Positions 24,337-35,367 are shown, counted from the first letter of the stretch. The stretch is 64,000 bases of DNA from Hordeum vulgare subsp. vulgare (GCF_904849725.1 NC_058519.1:183633703-183697702), one strand, 5' to 3'. A program made the numbers and translations. The notes: a model not told the origin generated them from the sequence alone.

Positions 24337-25774
24337 TCAATGTTGCTATTGTTTTCTGCATGTCAAGTATTCATTCCTATGACCATGAGATCATGCAACT
24401 CACAGACACCGGAGGAATGCCTTATGTGTATCAAACGTCGCAATGCTACTGGGTGACTATAAAGGTACACTACAGGCATCTCCGAAGGTGTCCGTTGAGT
24501 TAGCTTGGATCAAGACTAGGATTTGTCACTCCGTGTGACAAATAGGTATCTCGGGGCCCACTCGGTAATACAACATCACATACAAGTTTTGCAAGTAATG
24601 TGACTGAAGAGTTAGTCACGGGATCTTGTATTACGGAACGAGTAAAGAGACTTGCCGGTAACGAGATTGAAATAGGTATGGGGATACCGACGATCAAATC
24701 TCGGGCAAGGAACATGCCGAAGGACAAATGGAATGATGTTTGGTATTGTTTGAATCCTTGACATAGAGGTTCGACCGATAAGATCTTCATAGAATATGTA
24801 GGATCCAATATGGACGTCCAGGTACCGCTATTGGATATTGACCGGAGAGTGTCTCAGGTCATGTCTACATAGTTCTCGAACCCGCAGAAAACACATGGTG
24901 ACCGAAGTTTTGTTTGGAGTCCCGGATGAGATCTTGGACATCACAAGGGTTTCCGGAATGGTCCAGAAACGAAGATTGATATATAGGAAGTTGATATTTT
25001 GAATCCGGAAGGATTTCGAGCATTACCAGCAGTTTGTCGGGAGTGACGAATGGGTTCCGGGGCCCCACTAGGTGGGCCCACCACGCCCCAAGGGGTCCAC
25101 ACGGGTTTATTGGATGTGCAATAAGGCTTAATGGGCTGACAAGTCATCCAAGGAAAGCCCGTGAGGAAAAAGATGGAAAATCCAAAAGAGGTGGGCAATT
25201 TAGGAAGGAGTCCTAATCCAAGTAGGATTGGAGGAGGAATCCTTCCTCCTCCACTTCAGCCGAGCCAAGGAGGCTCTCCTTTGTGCCCAAGGCTAGCCCC
25301 TCCCTCCTCCTATGTATAGTAGAGGTTTTAGGGTTTTTGAGACACAACTTTAGCCACGTGCAACCCTACCCTCTAGTTCGTAGTTCTTCCTCCAGATCGG
25401 ATTTCTGCGGTGCTTAGGCGAAGCCCTGCAGGAATAGATCATCACCACCACCGGCGTGCCGTCACGCTGCCGGAGAACTCATCTACTTCCCCGTCCCTCT
25501 TGCTAGATCAACAAGGCAGAGATCGTCATCGAGCTGTACGTGTGCTGAACGCGGAAGTGCTGTCCGTTCGGTGCTAGATCGGGACAGATCGTGGGGCTGC
25601 GGTGATTTGAATCACGGAGAAAGTTCCACTACATCGACCGTGTTTATTAACGCTTCCCGCTTAGCGATCTACAAGGGTATGTGGATCCGATCTCCCTCTC
25701 GTAGATGATCATCACCATGATAGGTCTTTGTGTGCGTAGGAAATTTTTTGTTTCCCATGCAACTTTCCCCAACA
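24337..25774 (+). mobile_element. BARE-type Copia LTR, 5'-truncated, plus
   Basis: It aligns with the complete LTR at 13432-15246 (reversed) from the GTTTTCTGCATGTC... segment to the intact end TTTCCCCAACA at 25774. About the first 400 bases are missing. A TATA-like TATGTATAG lies near 25311. It is followed by CTGACATCATG, a different repeat. Left truncation at the H junction points to a deletion between H and this LTR. Confidence 0.88.
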
Positions 25775-26190
25775 CTGACATCATGAGCTAGGTTCATGCG
25801 TAGATGATATCTCGAGTAGAACAAAAATGTTTTTGTGGGTGTTGATGTTTGATTTTCTGCCCTCCGTAGTCTTTTCTCGATTTGAAGGTATTGTTGTATT
25901 GAAGCAGCGTCGACCAACCTTACTCGTACGCACACGAGAGACCGGTTTCATCGACTAACATGCAACTTGTTGCATAAAGATGACTAGCGGGTGTCAGTTT
26001 CGTAACCTTTTGTTGAATCTCATTTGACCGAGGCGGTCCTTGGAGAAGGTTAAATAGCAATGTTCATATCACCGTTGTAGCTTTGCGTAAGTAATATGCG
26101 ATCATACTTGATACCCATAGCAGCCACGTAAAACATGCAACAACAAATTAGAGGACGTCTAACTTGTTTTAGTAGTTGAGGACTCTTTCT
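25775..26190. other. Unidentified interspersed repeat segment
   Basis: It starts right after the BARE LTR and merges into the G2 LTR near 26190. It contains GAGCTAGGTTCATGCGTAG and AGAGGACGTCTAACTTG, which I associate with a very common Triticeae repeat of uncertain class. No ORF is supported. Confidence 0.35.
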
Positions 26191-26608
26191 AGAGTTCTAA
26201 TCACAAGTGCATATGATCCAATTACAGAAAGAATGTTAGCTCATGCCTCTCCCTCATATAAAATTACAATCATGATTACCAATGTTGTTATCAATTTCCT
26301 AGGACAATGTCCCAAATCCTACCACTACTTTTCCACACTTGCTATACTAACCTAATTTTTCTTTTGATCTAAACAGCCCATATCTTTTATTTGCATGCTC
26401 CTTATTATCTTGCAAACCTATCCAATTTCACCTACGAACTAGTTTTATTTCTTGTACTAGGTACAGTGAACATTGTTGCGCGTAGAGTTGTATCAGTGGT
26501 CGATAGAACTTGAGGGAATATTAATTCTACCTTCAACTCCTCTCTTGGGTTCGACACTCTTGTTTATCAAAAAGGCTACAAACAATCCCCTACACTTGTG
26601 GGTTATCA
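26190..26608 (+). repeat. G2 5' LTR, 3' part
   Basis: The stretch ends ACTTGTGGGTTATCA at 26608, followed ten bases later by a decayed primer site. That arrangement marks it as the end of an LTR. Its left limit is not sharp. The same family is the host layer for T2, AT and F2. Confidence 0.5.
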
Positions 26609-26618
26609 AGAGGTTTTC

Positions 26619-26636
26619 TCGCACCGTTGCGAGGCA
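26619..26636 (+). promoter_or_regulatory. G2 primer-binding site, decayed
   Basis: TCGCACCGTTGCGAGGCA is a mutated form of the TGGCGCCGTTGCCGGGGA tRNA-Asp-type site, with several mismatches. Position and order fit. Confidence 0.5.
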
Positions 26637-26639
26637 CCA

Positions 26640-27290
26640 TAGTGTAGGGTGAATATTCTCGTGTGTGCTTGTTTTCTTTATCACTAAGTAATATTTATTT
26701 TCTATTCAAAGTTGTTATTATATCTTAGTTATGACTATGGAACACAAAACATACACAAAAATTATACTTGCTACTCATGGAGATGGGGAACCTCCTATAA
26801 CGCTCGATTTGATTATGTGAAAAAAGCTAAATACTACTTTGATAATCCTACTGAATACCCATGAAACTTGATAATGGAAGATACTTTGGATCACCTGGAA
26901 TACTTTAGGGATTATCGCTTGTCTTAAAAAGCGTAACACTTCTGGGATCGAATTAAAATGTTGCATTGGTATGCTTGGAATTTGTGCTTAAGATATGCTT
27001 ATACTTGTTGCTCCTAGATGAAGGCTCCAAATGTGAATTCAATAATGATGAAACCATAGCTTCTTATGCTAATGGTGTACATGATTACTAGGATGTGCAA
27101 CAAATAGAATAATTTGTTGCTTTTAAGGGTGCTTATGAAATTGAATCTTTGTCCAAAAAGTATGAAAATTGTGATGATGCCCTTACAGATATGATAGTAT
27201 TGACATACTTAGATATTGCTATGTAATTTTAAATATAATGCTGATATTGATTAATTTATTGAGGGAATATCTGTTGCCCTCAAATAGACT
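26640..27290 (+). pseudogene. G2 leader and gag remnant
   Basis: Similar to G1 20155-20480 through the leader and the start of gag (a run such as TTCAAAGTTGTTATTATATC is shared). After 27010 the frame holds Glu/Asp-rich gag-like sequence with many stops. At about 27290 it switches straight into RNase H sequence, so protease and RT are deleted from this copy. Confidence 0.55.
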
Positions 27291-27794
27291 TATAATTTGC
27301 AGGCTTATATGGAAGAAGAAACTGCTAAAACAGTGATCTCATTAGATGAAAAGACTTATATTCACACTGATCATGCTGCTATTAAATATCTTATGGAACA
27401 GAAAGATGCTAAACTTAAACTGATTTGGTGGGTTCTTTTCGTACAAGAGTTTGCTTTGCATATTGTTGATAGAAAAGGAGCTGAAAATCTTATAGAAGAT
27501 AATTTTTCTAGGATGTAAAATGTTTATGATGACCCACTACCTATTGATGATTGTTTTCCTGATGAACAATTAGCTCTTATAAGTCCTTCTGCCCCTAGCA
27601 ATAGTCCATGTCATTCAGTTAACTACATTGTTGCTGAATATATACCACCTAGTTTCACATTACTTTTGACTTGAGACATTACTTTTGGGATGACCCACAT
27701 TTATAAAAAAGAAGGAGTAGATGGTATTATCAGACAATGTGTGCCTGATCATGAATAAGAACAAATCCTACTAAAGTGTCAATCCAAAGCGTAT
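27291..27794 (+). pseudogene. G2 RNase H end and integrase zinc domain start
   Basis: The open frame 27297-27518 contains TYIHTDHAAIKYLMEQKDAK and FALHIVDRKGAENLIEDN, the end of the RT-linked RNase H and its connection. After a stop it continues with YKKEGVDGIIRQCVPDH and a Cys ahead of QSKAY, the beginning of the HHCC integrase zinc finger. The reading ends at 27794 where T2 inserts (TGTTGGTGCAC). Integrase resumes at 48421. Confidence 0.8.
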
Positions 27795-30211
27795 TGTTGG
27801 TGCACGTGTGCACACGGTCACCTATGGGACCTTCGGGCCCCTTGTGGTTTGGCGGGGTGGTCGTATCACACAAAGAGCAGAGACTACGAAAACAACACGG
27901 TGATGAGACTTAGGGTTTTTTACCCACATTTGGGCCGTTGTGAAGCGTATAACCCTACTCCTGCTTTGGAACATCGATTGGGGAAGATGAAGTTTGCACG
28001 GACCTATACACCGGTGCTACGGAAACAAAAGTCCTTCCTTGGCACTAGGAATTCTTCTTGCTACTTCTCTGGTTTGCGTTGGTTTTTCCCTTGAAGAGGA
28101 AAGGGTGATGCATCACAGGAGCAGTAAGTATTTCCCTCAGTTTGAGAACCAAGGTATCGATCCAGAAGGAGGGTCTCGTCAAGTCCAGAGTACCTGCGCA
28201 AACACAAACAAGCTTGCACCCAACGCTTCAAAGGGGTTATCAATCCCTTCAAGATTGTTTGCAAAGTGAGATCTGAAGGCGGAAAGTGCAACGAAGTAAA
28301 AAGTGTAAGGCTGAAAATATGGTGTGGAGTAGACCCGGGGGGCCATAGTGTTCACTAGAAGCTTCTCTCAAAATAGCAAATATCACGGTGGGTGAACAAA
28401 TTACTGTCGAGCAATTGATAGAACCGTGCAGAGTCATGATGATATCTAAGGCAATGATCATACATATAGGCATCACGTCCGAGACAAGTAGACCGATACT
28501 TTCTGCATCTACTACTATTACTCCACACATCGACCGCATCTAGTGTATTGAGTTCATGACGAACAGAGTAACGCCTTAAGCAAGATGACATGATGTAGAG
28601 GGATAATCTCAAACCAATGATGAAAACCCCATCTTTTTACCCATGATGGCAACAACACGATGCATGCCTTGCTCCCCTTCTGTCACTGGGTGAGGTCACC
28701 GCACGGTATGAACCCAAAACCAAGCACTTCTCCCATTGCAAGAATCATAGATCTAGTTGGCCAGACAAAACCCACAACTCGAAGAGAATTACAAGGATAT
28801 GAAATCATGCATAAGAGAGATCAGAAGAAACTCAAATAAGATTCATAGATAATCTGATCATAAATCCACAATTCATCGGATCTCGACAAACACACCGCAA
28901 AAGAAGATTACATCGGATAGATCTCCATGAAGATCATGGAGAACTTTGTATTGAAGATCCAAGAGAGAGAAGAAGCCATCTAGTTACTAGCTATGGACCG
29001 ATAGGTCTATGGTGAACTACTCACGCATCACCAGAGGGGTCATGGTGTTGATGAAGAAGCCCTCCGCATCCGAATCCCCCCTCCGGCAGGGCACCAGAAC
29101 GTGCCCCAGATGGGATCTTGCGGAGACAGAAGCTTGCGGCGGCGGAAAAGTACTTTCGATGATCTCCTGATTCTTTTGTGATTTTTAGGGAATATATAGG
29201 CGCAAACCCTAGGGCAAAGGGCGTCCAGGGGACCCACAAGCCTGTGGGCCACGGCCTCCCCCTGGCCGCGGGTGAGGGCTTATGGGGCCCCTGGGCCCCC
29301 TGCCTTGGCTCTCAAGTCTCCTAATCTTCTTCCGTTACGGAAAAATTCTTTTCGAAGATTTTATACCGTTTGGACTCCGTTTCAAAATCTCCTCTGAAAG
29401 GGGTCAAAAACATGAAAAAAACAGGAACTCGCACTTGGCATTGAGTTAATAAGTTAGTCCCAAAAAATATATAAAAGGCATGCAAAACATCCGTAGTCTG
29501 ACAAGATAATAGCATGAAACCATCAAAAATTATAAATACGTTGGAGACGTATCACCCGGCAAGGGTTTTCGGGGAGAGCTAACACGTGTATATGCTTACA
29601 CTTGGCTCTAATCCCACATGACCTAATCTACATGGTGTTGAATCTGAAAGTGCTCGAATGCCCAAAGATCAGAATCCTTTGCTAGGTTGCCTCGGGGCTC
29701 CTTTTATAGCTCAACGGGCGTCCACAGTGCAACTAACATGATCAGATAGCTAACAATGCTATCATACCTAACTCTGGCACTTAAGATAGAGCGCCATAAA
29801 TGAAGCCCTAGGTGGCGAGCGGGGATGCGTTCCCGACAGGCCTATGCCACCCATGAGCTGGCCGTGGCTTGAGGTCTTGACACGCCTCTGGACGGGTGTC
29901 AACAGGTTGCATCCTGTCTTCTGGCACGGTGCCACGTAGCTAGTGAGCGCCACCAAGAAATCTAGGGGATCGACACCTCATCGACAAGTGACTCGTGTCG
30001 AGCGATGAGGTGGAGCTATGGTAGGTTGTCTCACGCGTGTCGGGGATGTGCCTTGCCGGGTCTTGGTGAGGATGATTGCAGCTTCACCCCCGGTCGATGC
30101 CAGGGGTTCTTGTCGCGTATTGGTTTGTTGGTGTTGGTCTTGAGAGGTGATGCTTCCGATGCCCGCGCATAAGTTAGTGGCACTAGGTACCCAAATATGA
30201 GTGCACCGACA
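27795..30211 (-). repeat. T2 3' LTR, split by a solo F-type LTR
   Basis: The pieces 27795-28014 and 29555-30211 (about 0.88 kb) match the T1 LTR. The ends form an inverted pair, TGTTGGTGCAC on the left and GTGCACCGACA on the right. The right edge is followed by the C-rich tract GGAGCCCCCCGG, the polypurine tract on the minus strand, which identifies this as the 3' LTR. Confidence 0.85.
28015..29554 (-). mobile_element. Solo LTR of the F family inside the T2 3' LTR
   Basis: The minus strand starts TGATACGTCTCCAACG at 29554 and ends CCGTAGCA at 28015 (1.54 kb). It aligns with the F1 LTRs. Flanks ACCGG (28010-28014) and CCCGG (29555-29559) agree at 4/5. Removing it rejoins the LTR sequence to match T1 and the 5' LTR of T2. 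The last 44 bases differ from the F1 LTR end, suggesting a subfamily with a longer LTR. Confidence 0.85.
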
Positions 30212-30225
30212 GGAGCCCCCCGGCC
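30212..30225 (-). promoter_or_regulatory. T2 polypurine tract
   Basis: The minus strand reads GGCCGGGGGGCTCC directly upstream of the 3' LTR. It is the expected primer for plus-strand DNA synthesis and confirms T2 orientation. Confidence 0.75.
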
Positions 30226-30435
30226 TGTCCCATACTCGCTCGCCTAACGTTGTTGGGTAAGGCGCAAAGTTCATGCGCGGGTGTGGAATTTGCAAAGAGG
30301 TAATTATGGTGCCACTGTTATGCGTCGTCACATCTCATGAGACCGTTTCCGCCACGCACGTTGCATGCATTGCGCGAATCTCGCGGGGGTGTGCATGACT
30401 TAAAGGCCTGGTCGTGGCAGGAGTCGCAGCGTCGT

Positions 30436-30460
30436 GGATTGGATTGGATTGGATTGGATT
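30436..30460 (+). repeat. (GGATT)5 microsatellite
   Basis: Five perfect GGATT units, about 100 bases upstream of the TATA box of the antisense ORF in T2. Confidence 0.9.
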
Positions 30461-30562
30461 GATGGGGTGGTTACCTGTTCGCCCGTGATGGTGGGCAATA
30501 GCATAGGTCGAGGTGGGAGGCGACCCTTGGAGTGTAGGAGAGCCAGCCCCCCGCGCCCTCTC

Positions 30563-30569
30563 TATAAAG
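30563..30569 (+). promoter_or_regulatory. TATA box candidate for the T2 antisense ORF
   Basis: CTCTCTATAAAGACTGG is a good plant TATA context. It lies about 120 bases before the first credible ATG (MVGKRGR, 30685). It points along the plus strand, opposite to T2 genomic transcription. Confidence 0.5.
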
Positions 30570-30684
30570 ACTGGAGGTGTGTGGGATACGATGCTCATCC
30601 ATCCTTCTTCTCCCTTGCAACCTATGGTTGCTTGGTTTGCTCTTCCGTTCTGGTTCTTCGAGGTGGCTCCAGTCCTTGGCGATG

Positions 30685-31367
30685 GTGGGGAAGCGTGGGC
30701 GCCCCACATCTTTCGGGAGGGGAGCAAGAGCTTCCCGATGGGATCATGCAGCCGCTTTTGTCGTAATGACGAGAGTCGGCACCAGCGCTCGACGCGGGGA
30801 TGCTGGAAGGGCCTGGGGCCGCCGAGGAGCTCATGAAAGACGGGTATGGGGCCTTATGCCCAATCCTTCCCCGACAACACCGTCGCTATTGCTGCCGGGG
30901 CACACCGAAGGCACGACACCGGAGTTCTTCGTCAGCCTGCGTGCCCCCCCCGCGGTCGTCTGTGCTTCCCTCGACCTTTTTCTAGGGTGGTGGCGTTTGA
31001 TAAGATGAAGGGAGTGTGGCTCCATGTACTTGATTGCCATAATGGTGCTGTGTATGCCGATGCTGACTATCCAGCTCCTGGCGTTACGCTCTTGAGGCAC
31101 GGGTGGAAGACCTTCACGCGTGCCCATAACTTCATGGCAGGGCATGTTCTTTGCTTCAAGTTGGTGGAGGCAGACATGCTTTCCTCCAATATTTATGGCC
31201 TCTCGGGAGCTCGTCTTGGCTGCAGCGAAGAAAGCTCCAGCGACCCCGGAAGTTCCTCCTCGAGCAATAGTGATGAGGAGGACAGTGCCGACAGGGATGG
31301 CGACAGCGTCATCAACAACGAGTCTCCATCCGTCAAGTCGGAGTATGACGGCTCAGGCTCCAGCTGA
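30685..31367 (+). pseudogene. Antisense ORF in T2 with a B3-like DNA-binding domain
   Basis: The reading starts at 30685 (MVGKRGRPTSFGRGAR), basic. From about 30920 it gives PEFFVSLRAP, then after a run of eight C's a frame change leads to FPRPFSRVVAFDKMKGVWLHV and LRHGWKTFTRAHNF...GHVLCFKL. That is the pattern of a plant B3 domain (sheet residues before a Trp, then GW..F....L..G..L.F.L). After the domain comes an acidic Ser/Asp/Glu-rich tail (SSSDPGSSSSSNSDEEDS) ending with a TGA at 31365-31367. The only clear break is the frameshift in the C-run near 30950. It lies between integrase and the 3' LTR of T2, on the opposite strand. B3 proteins are plant DNA-binding transcription factors; whether this one binds DNA is unknown. 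Alternative: an unrelated protein with a chance B3-like pattern. Confidence 0.55.
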
Positions 31368-31760
31368 CCTGTGTGCATCGATCGCACCGTCACCATCAGC
31401 TCACGCCCCTCCCCCATCCAGAAAGATGGTCTTGCCGGAGCTCCATGGCCTAGATGTTGCGTCATCTTCCAACTCGGCCTGGACATACCTCATGGACTTC
31501 GGCTTCGCCTTAAACATCGGTAGGTGCATCAAGCCTCGTCCATCTGGTCTTTGCGGTGTCAAACTGGGCTTCTGTTCGGGCGTCTCCATGCCTTCCTCTT
31601 TTCATCCATCTAATCTATGAGGGGAGAGGGACAAGAAAGGCATTACGGGGGACTTATCTTTTTATGAAGCAAAAGGTTGTAGACTTTCGCTAAATTTTTA
31701 CTAGTGGAATTGTAATCTATTTTATCCATTCTCTACTGAAGAAATGAATAACATGATTGT
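31368..31760 (+). other. Downstream region of the T2 antisense ORF
   Basis: A further open frame runs to 31620 (Pro/Ser-rich start, then LDVASSSNSAWTYLMDFGFALN), possibly an extension after a frameshift. Then AT-rich sequence with AATGAATAACATG near 31742-31755 resembles a plant 3' end. This gives the antisense unit a gene-like layout. Confidence 0.35.
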
Positions 31761-32451
31761 CGTTCCTTTTTTCCTTGAGTACTATCCCTGCGTCCTTCTC
31801 TCTCCGTGTTGTGTCGTATGTTTCCACCTCATGGGGTTCCTTGCCAGGTTGGCGCAAAGGGAAAGTGTCGAAGGGGGAGCGAGCCCCGACAAGAGACGAT
31901 CATCGTCCCTCGGCAAGGCCCCTTGCCGGTATTCGTGCGATCTTCCCCCTCCTTCGAGGCTAGTGAGCGACGAGAGGCGAAAAGATGGCCTATCCCGATA
32001 ACGGTCCCTGTCATGTAGATAGTCCCATCACACACAACCTAAAGATGAGCGGAAAGGGTTTCCTCAAAGGAAAGAAACGGAACCACACTGGACATAAAGT
32101 AGTTTGAACTTATCTCCTTGGGGGAAGCCCCCTTGAAACTGCGATGGTTCCTTTTATTCGGCTTTACGCTGGCCTTCGTTCACCTAGAGGGAAAACATAC
32201 AGAGCAAAAGAAGGGCTCCATCCTCTTGAGAAGAGTGGTGACCTGGTAACAAAGACTACAAGTCCACCAAGAACTCATAATAACAGGTAAGCTAGGGCAT
32301 TAGTGACATCATAACACACATAAATGCATAATGCATGATGCATATGGAGATGATGACATGATGCAATGCCTAGCTTTATTTATGCACACGGTCTGCACTC
32401 GACTTTGTACAAAGGGCTACATGAAACTTCGCTAAGGCTTGTACAAAAGGT
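31761..32451 (-). other. T2 non-coding region between integrase and antisense ORF
   Basis: No supported ORF. It has a GC-rich left half and an AT-rich right half with an imperfect ATGCATAATGCATGATGC repeat near 32320-32360. Confidence 0.5.
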
Positions 32452-32478
32452 GGTTGCCGGGGGCTGGGCCCGGCAACC
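32452..32478 (-). terminator. Perfect 10-bp hairpin just after the T2 integrase stop
   Basis: GGTTGCCGGG (32452-32461) and CCCGGCAACC (32469-32478) form a perfect stem with a 7-base loop. The stop codon of integrase lies five bases away on the minus strand. It may be an RNA processing or stability element; bacterial-type termination is not implied. The 'terminator' label is only the nearest category. Confidence 0.55.
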
Positions 32479-32483
32479 AGGCC

Positions 32484-33760
32484 TTACAGGTAGAACTTAT
32501 GAAGATGCTCAATATTCCATGAGTTAAGCACCTTGATGCCATCTTTGGTCTGCAAGTGGACTGCACCAGGCCTGGTGACTCGTACTACCTGGTAAGGGCC
32601 TTCCCACTTTGGCGTCAACTTTTTGGAACCCTTGGCAGACTGAGCGCACCGAAGTACAAGGTTGCCTTCCTCAAAGCTCCGGGCGTGGACACTGCGGCTA
32701 TGGTAGCGGTGCAGGGCCTGCTCGTAGTGTGCAACACGCATAGCATCCCGAAGACGATCTTCCTCGAGGAGCATGGAATCGTCATGCTGCAACTTCGGTG
32801 GCTCCACTTGATCATAGGCAAGCACTCGAGGTTGTCCGTATATGAGTTCCATGGGGATAACTGCTTCCGCCCCATATACTAGGGAGAAAGGTGTTTGGCC
32901 GGTAGCTCGATTTGGTGTCGTTGTGAGGGACCAAAGAACCACCAGCAGCTCATGAATCTAGCGCTTGCCGCATCTCTGAAATCTATCAAAAGTTCTCGTT
33001 TTGTGCCCTCGCAGCACTTCAGCATTCATATTCTCGAGTTGCCCGTTGTTCCTTGGATGTGCAACAGAGGCGAAGGAGACCTTGCTTCCAAGGTTTTGGA
33101 TGTACTGCATGAATGCTTGGCTCATGAACTGGGTGCCGTTTCAGTGATTACCCTGTTGGGTACCCCAAAGCAGCACACCAATCCCTTCATGAACTTAATA
33201 GCTTATTGTGCGGTCACCTTTCTCACTTGATGTACATCAGGCCATTTCATGAACTTTTTGATTGCTACATACAAGAACTCGAAACTCCCGGCAGCGCAGG
33301 GGAAGGGGGCCAGGATATCTAGCCCGGAGACCAAGAAGGGCCAGGATATAGGGATCGTTTGTAGGGCTTGTGCTGGTTGATGTATGTTCTTGGCATGGAA
33401 TTGGAAGGCTTCACACTTGGGGACCAGCTCATTGGCATCTTGGAGGGTTGTGGGCCAATAGAATCCCCGGCGGAAAGCTTTCCTCGCAAGGGCCCTTGAT
33501 CATATGTGTGACCCACATATACCTCCGTGAATCTGTGCCAACAGCCTCAGTCCTTCTTCCTGGCAGGTGCACCTCAATTTCACACAATTGTGCCTTCTTC
33601 TGTACAGAGTGTCGTCGACAAACTGATACATACTAGACCGGCGGGCTACTCTTTCGGCCTATTTTTGTTCTTCACGAAGTTCTCCTGTCTAATGAAATTG
33701 CAGGATGTGCTGCACCCAAGCCAAAGTCTGTGGCTCGACGACAAAGACTAAAAGCATTTC
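32484..33760 (-). pseudogene. T2 integrase
   Basis: It reads right to left. The zinc-binding part is at about 33650-33400 (HGGICGSH, then RKAFRRGFYWPT and KCEAFQFHAK). The catalytic core follows at about 33400-33100 (FEFLYVAIKKFMKWPDVHQVRKVTAQ). The open C-terminal part 32942-32484 has LVYGAEAVIPMEL and PKWEGPYQVVRVTRPGAVHL. The core contains stops and the frame changes several times. It would insert the DNA copy into the genome. The ILAPFP and KKFMKW changes and the stops argue against activity. The C-terminal 152 residues are intact. Confidence 0.85.
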
Positions 33761-34056
33761 CGCGTTGGTGGGAGCTCTTGCCTCTACCACGTGAATCTGG
33801 AGTTCCGTGGGAGGGAGAAACTCACCAGGAAAAACGGAACCGTCTCCGACAGCTTCTCTACCGGGGGCTTCAGGAAGCTCTGCCGGGAAATGCTTGCCGG
33901 AGGTCAATTTTCTTCTCTTCTTGATCATGGTCAAGGGGGACACGGGGGTTGAGTGAGATGAGGGACAAAAAACCCTGCTTCCACAGGAAGCTTCTGCGCG
34001 GCACACTTCGACTGGTGATCGACAATGTTGGTTTGTACGCGTGGCACATGTTCTGC
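33761..34056 (-). pseudogene. T2 RNase H-integrase linker remnant
   Basis: A frame at 34006-33689 contains PLTMIKKRRKLTSGKHFPAEL and an Ala/Pro/Glu-rich linker, then TLAWVQHILQF, the usual approach to the integrase zinc domain in Tat elements. It is broken at both ends. Confidence 0.5.
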
Positions 34057-34440
34057 CTACAGCCCATCAAAGTGTTCCTCTAACTTCCTCACTTCCGCTA
34101 TGTATGCCTCCATCACAGGTCTTTGATAATCCTTATTGACCTGCTTCACCATAGGCTGGGAGTCCCCTCTGATGATCAGCTTCTTGATCCCCAACTCTAC
34201 CGCGATTCTTGGTCCCGCGATGAGCCCTTCATATTCATCGGTGTTGTTGGTGGCTTTTTCCTGGGAAAGTGCATTTGGACCACATACTTGAGGTGCTCTC
34301 CGGTGGTGGCGATGAGGAGCACACCTTCCCCGGCACCCTGGAGTGAGAAGGCACATTCCTTGGGTGTTTCCTTGCCGGGGAGAGTGGTTTCTGAAACTTC
34401 TTCGGCTTGTGTGGGCGTCCATTTGGCAATGAACTCCGCT
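34057..34440 (-). pseudogene. T2 RNase H
   Basis: Frames at 34422-34057 and 34514-34197 overlap around a frameshift. Visible blocks are ALAEFIAKWTP, EHLKYVVQMHFP, NNTDEYEGLIAGPRIAVELG and KLIIRGDSQPMVKQV. The acidic residues in DEYEG and GDSQ fit two of the RNase H active-site positions. It removes the RNA strand during reverse transcription. Not intact. Confidence 0.8.
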
Positions 34441-34540
34441 AGTGCTCTGCTCTGGATGGTGGAAGTGCTTTCATACTTCACGCAAAAACTTGCCCCCACT
34501 CCACTATCCCGCATGTGGCTTCGGGGTTCCTCAACATGCG

Positions 34541-35367
34541 CTACAGTGGGAAATGGCTAAGAACCGTGATCTCATGGGCTTGGAAGTACTGGCACACCTT
34601 CCTCGCGGCCATGATGAGGCCGAAGATTAGCTTTTGCACTCCGGAGTACCTCGATCTAGCCCCCTGTAACATGGAGCTGACAAAGTACACCACCCGCTGC
34701 ACCACCTTCCTCTTCACCATCTCCTTGGGGCCCTCATTGTTAACCTCCGGGGTTTCTTCTAAGCTAGTGTTGGGCGTTGCCACCGATATTTTGGCTTCAT
34801 CCCCGCTAGCGTGTGCCGCGGCGACTGCATCCTCATCTATCTCCTGCTGTGCCACCAAGGCCGCGCTAACCACTTGATTCATTGCCTCAAGGTATAGCAG
34901 CAACGACTCTCGTAGTTTGGGAGCGACCAAGGTGGGAGCGGAAGATAGGTATGATTTCAGATCTTGCAGCGCCGCGTCGGCTTCAGGGTCCACTTCGTCG
35001 GGCTAGCCTTCTTCAAGATCTTGAAGAACGGCAAGGCCCGTTTGGCAGATTTCGAGATGAATCTACTCAACGCGGCAACGCATCCGGTCAAGCATCTCAT
35101 GTCCTTGACTGTCTTGGGGGCTTGTATCTGCTCGATGGCCTTGATCTTGTCGGAGTTGGCTTCAACCCCTCGCCAAGACACAAAGAACCCAAGGAGCTTC
35201 CCAGACGGGACACCAGACACACACTTCTGAGGGTTGAGCTTTAGGTTGATCTTGCGTGGGTTCGCGAAGGTCTCTTCTAGGTTTTGCACCAGGGCGGCTT
35301 GGACGGAAATCGTGTAGATGCCCAAGAACTCTGCCGGGTTGAGCTTTGTGTCATATTTTCCCGTCAA
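34541..35367 (-). pseudogene. T2 gag fragment fused in frame to the C-terminal part of RT
   Basis: The open frame 35367-34957 starts with GKYDTKLNPAEFLGIYTISV, a Gag motif. Without a stop it passes into LVQNLEETFANPRKINLKLN and SGKLLGFFVSWRGVEANSDKI, the thumb/connection part of Gypsy RT. The junction is near 35293. All of the C-terminal Gag, protease and the RT catalytic core is missing. After a frameshift near 34985, the frame 34993-34541 continues with LKSYLSSAPTLVAPK, VVSAALVAQQEID and VVYFVSSMLQGARSRY, the RT-RNase H connection. Confidence 0.8.
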
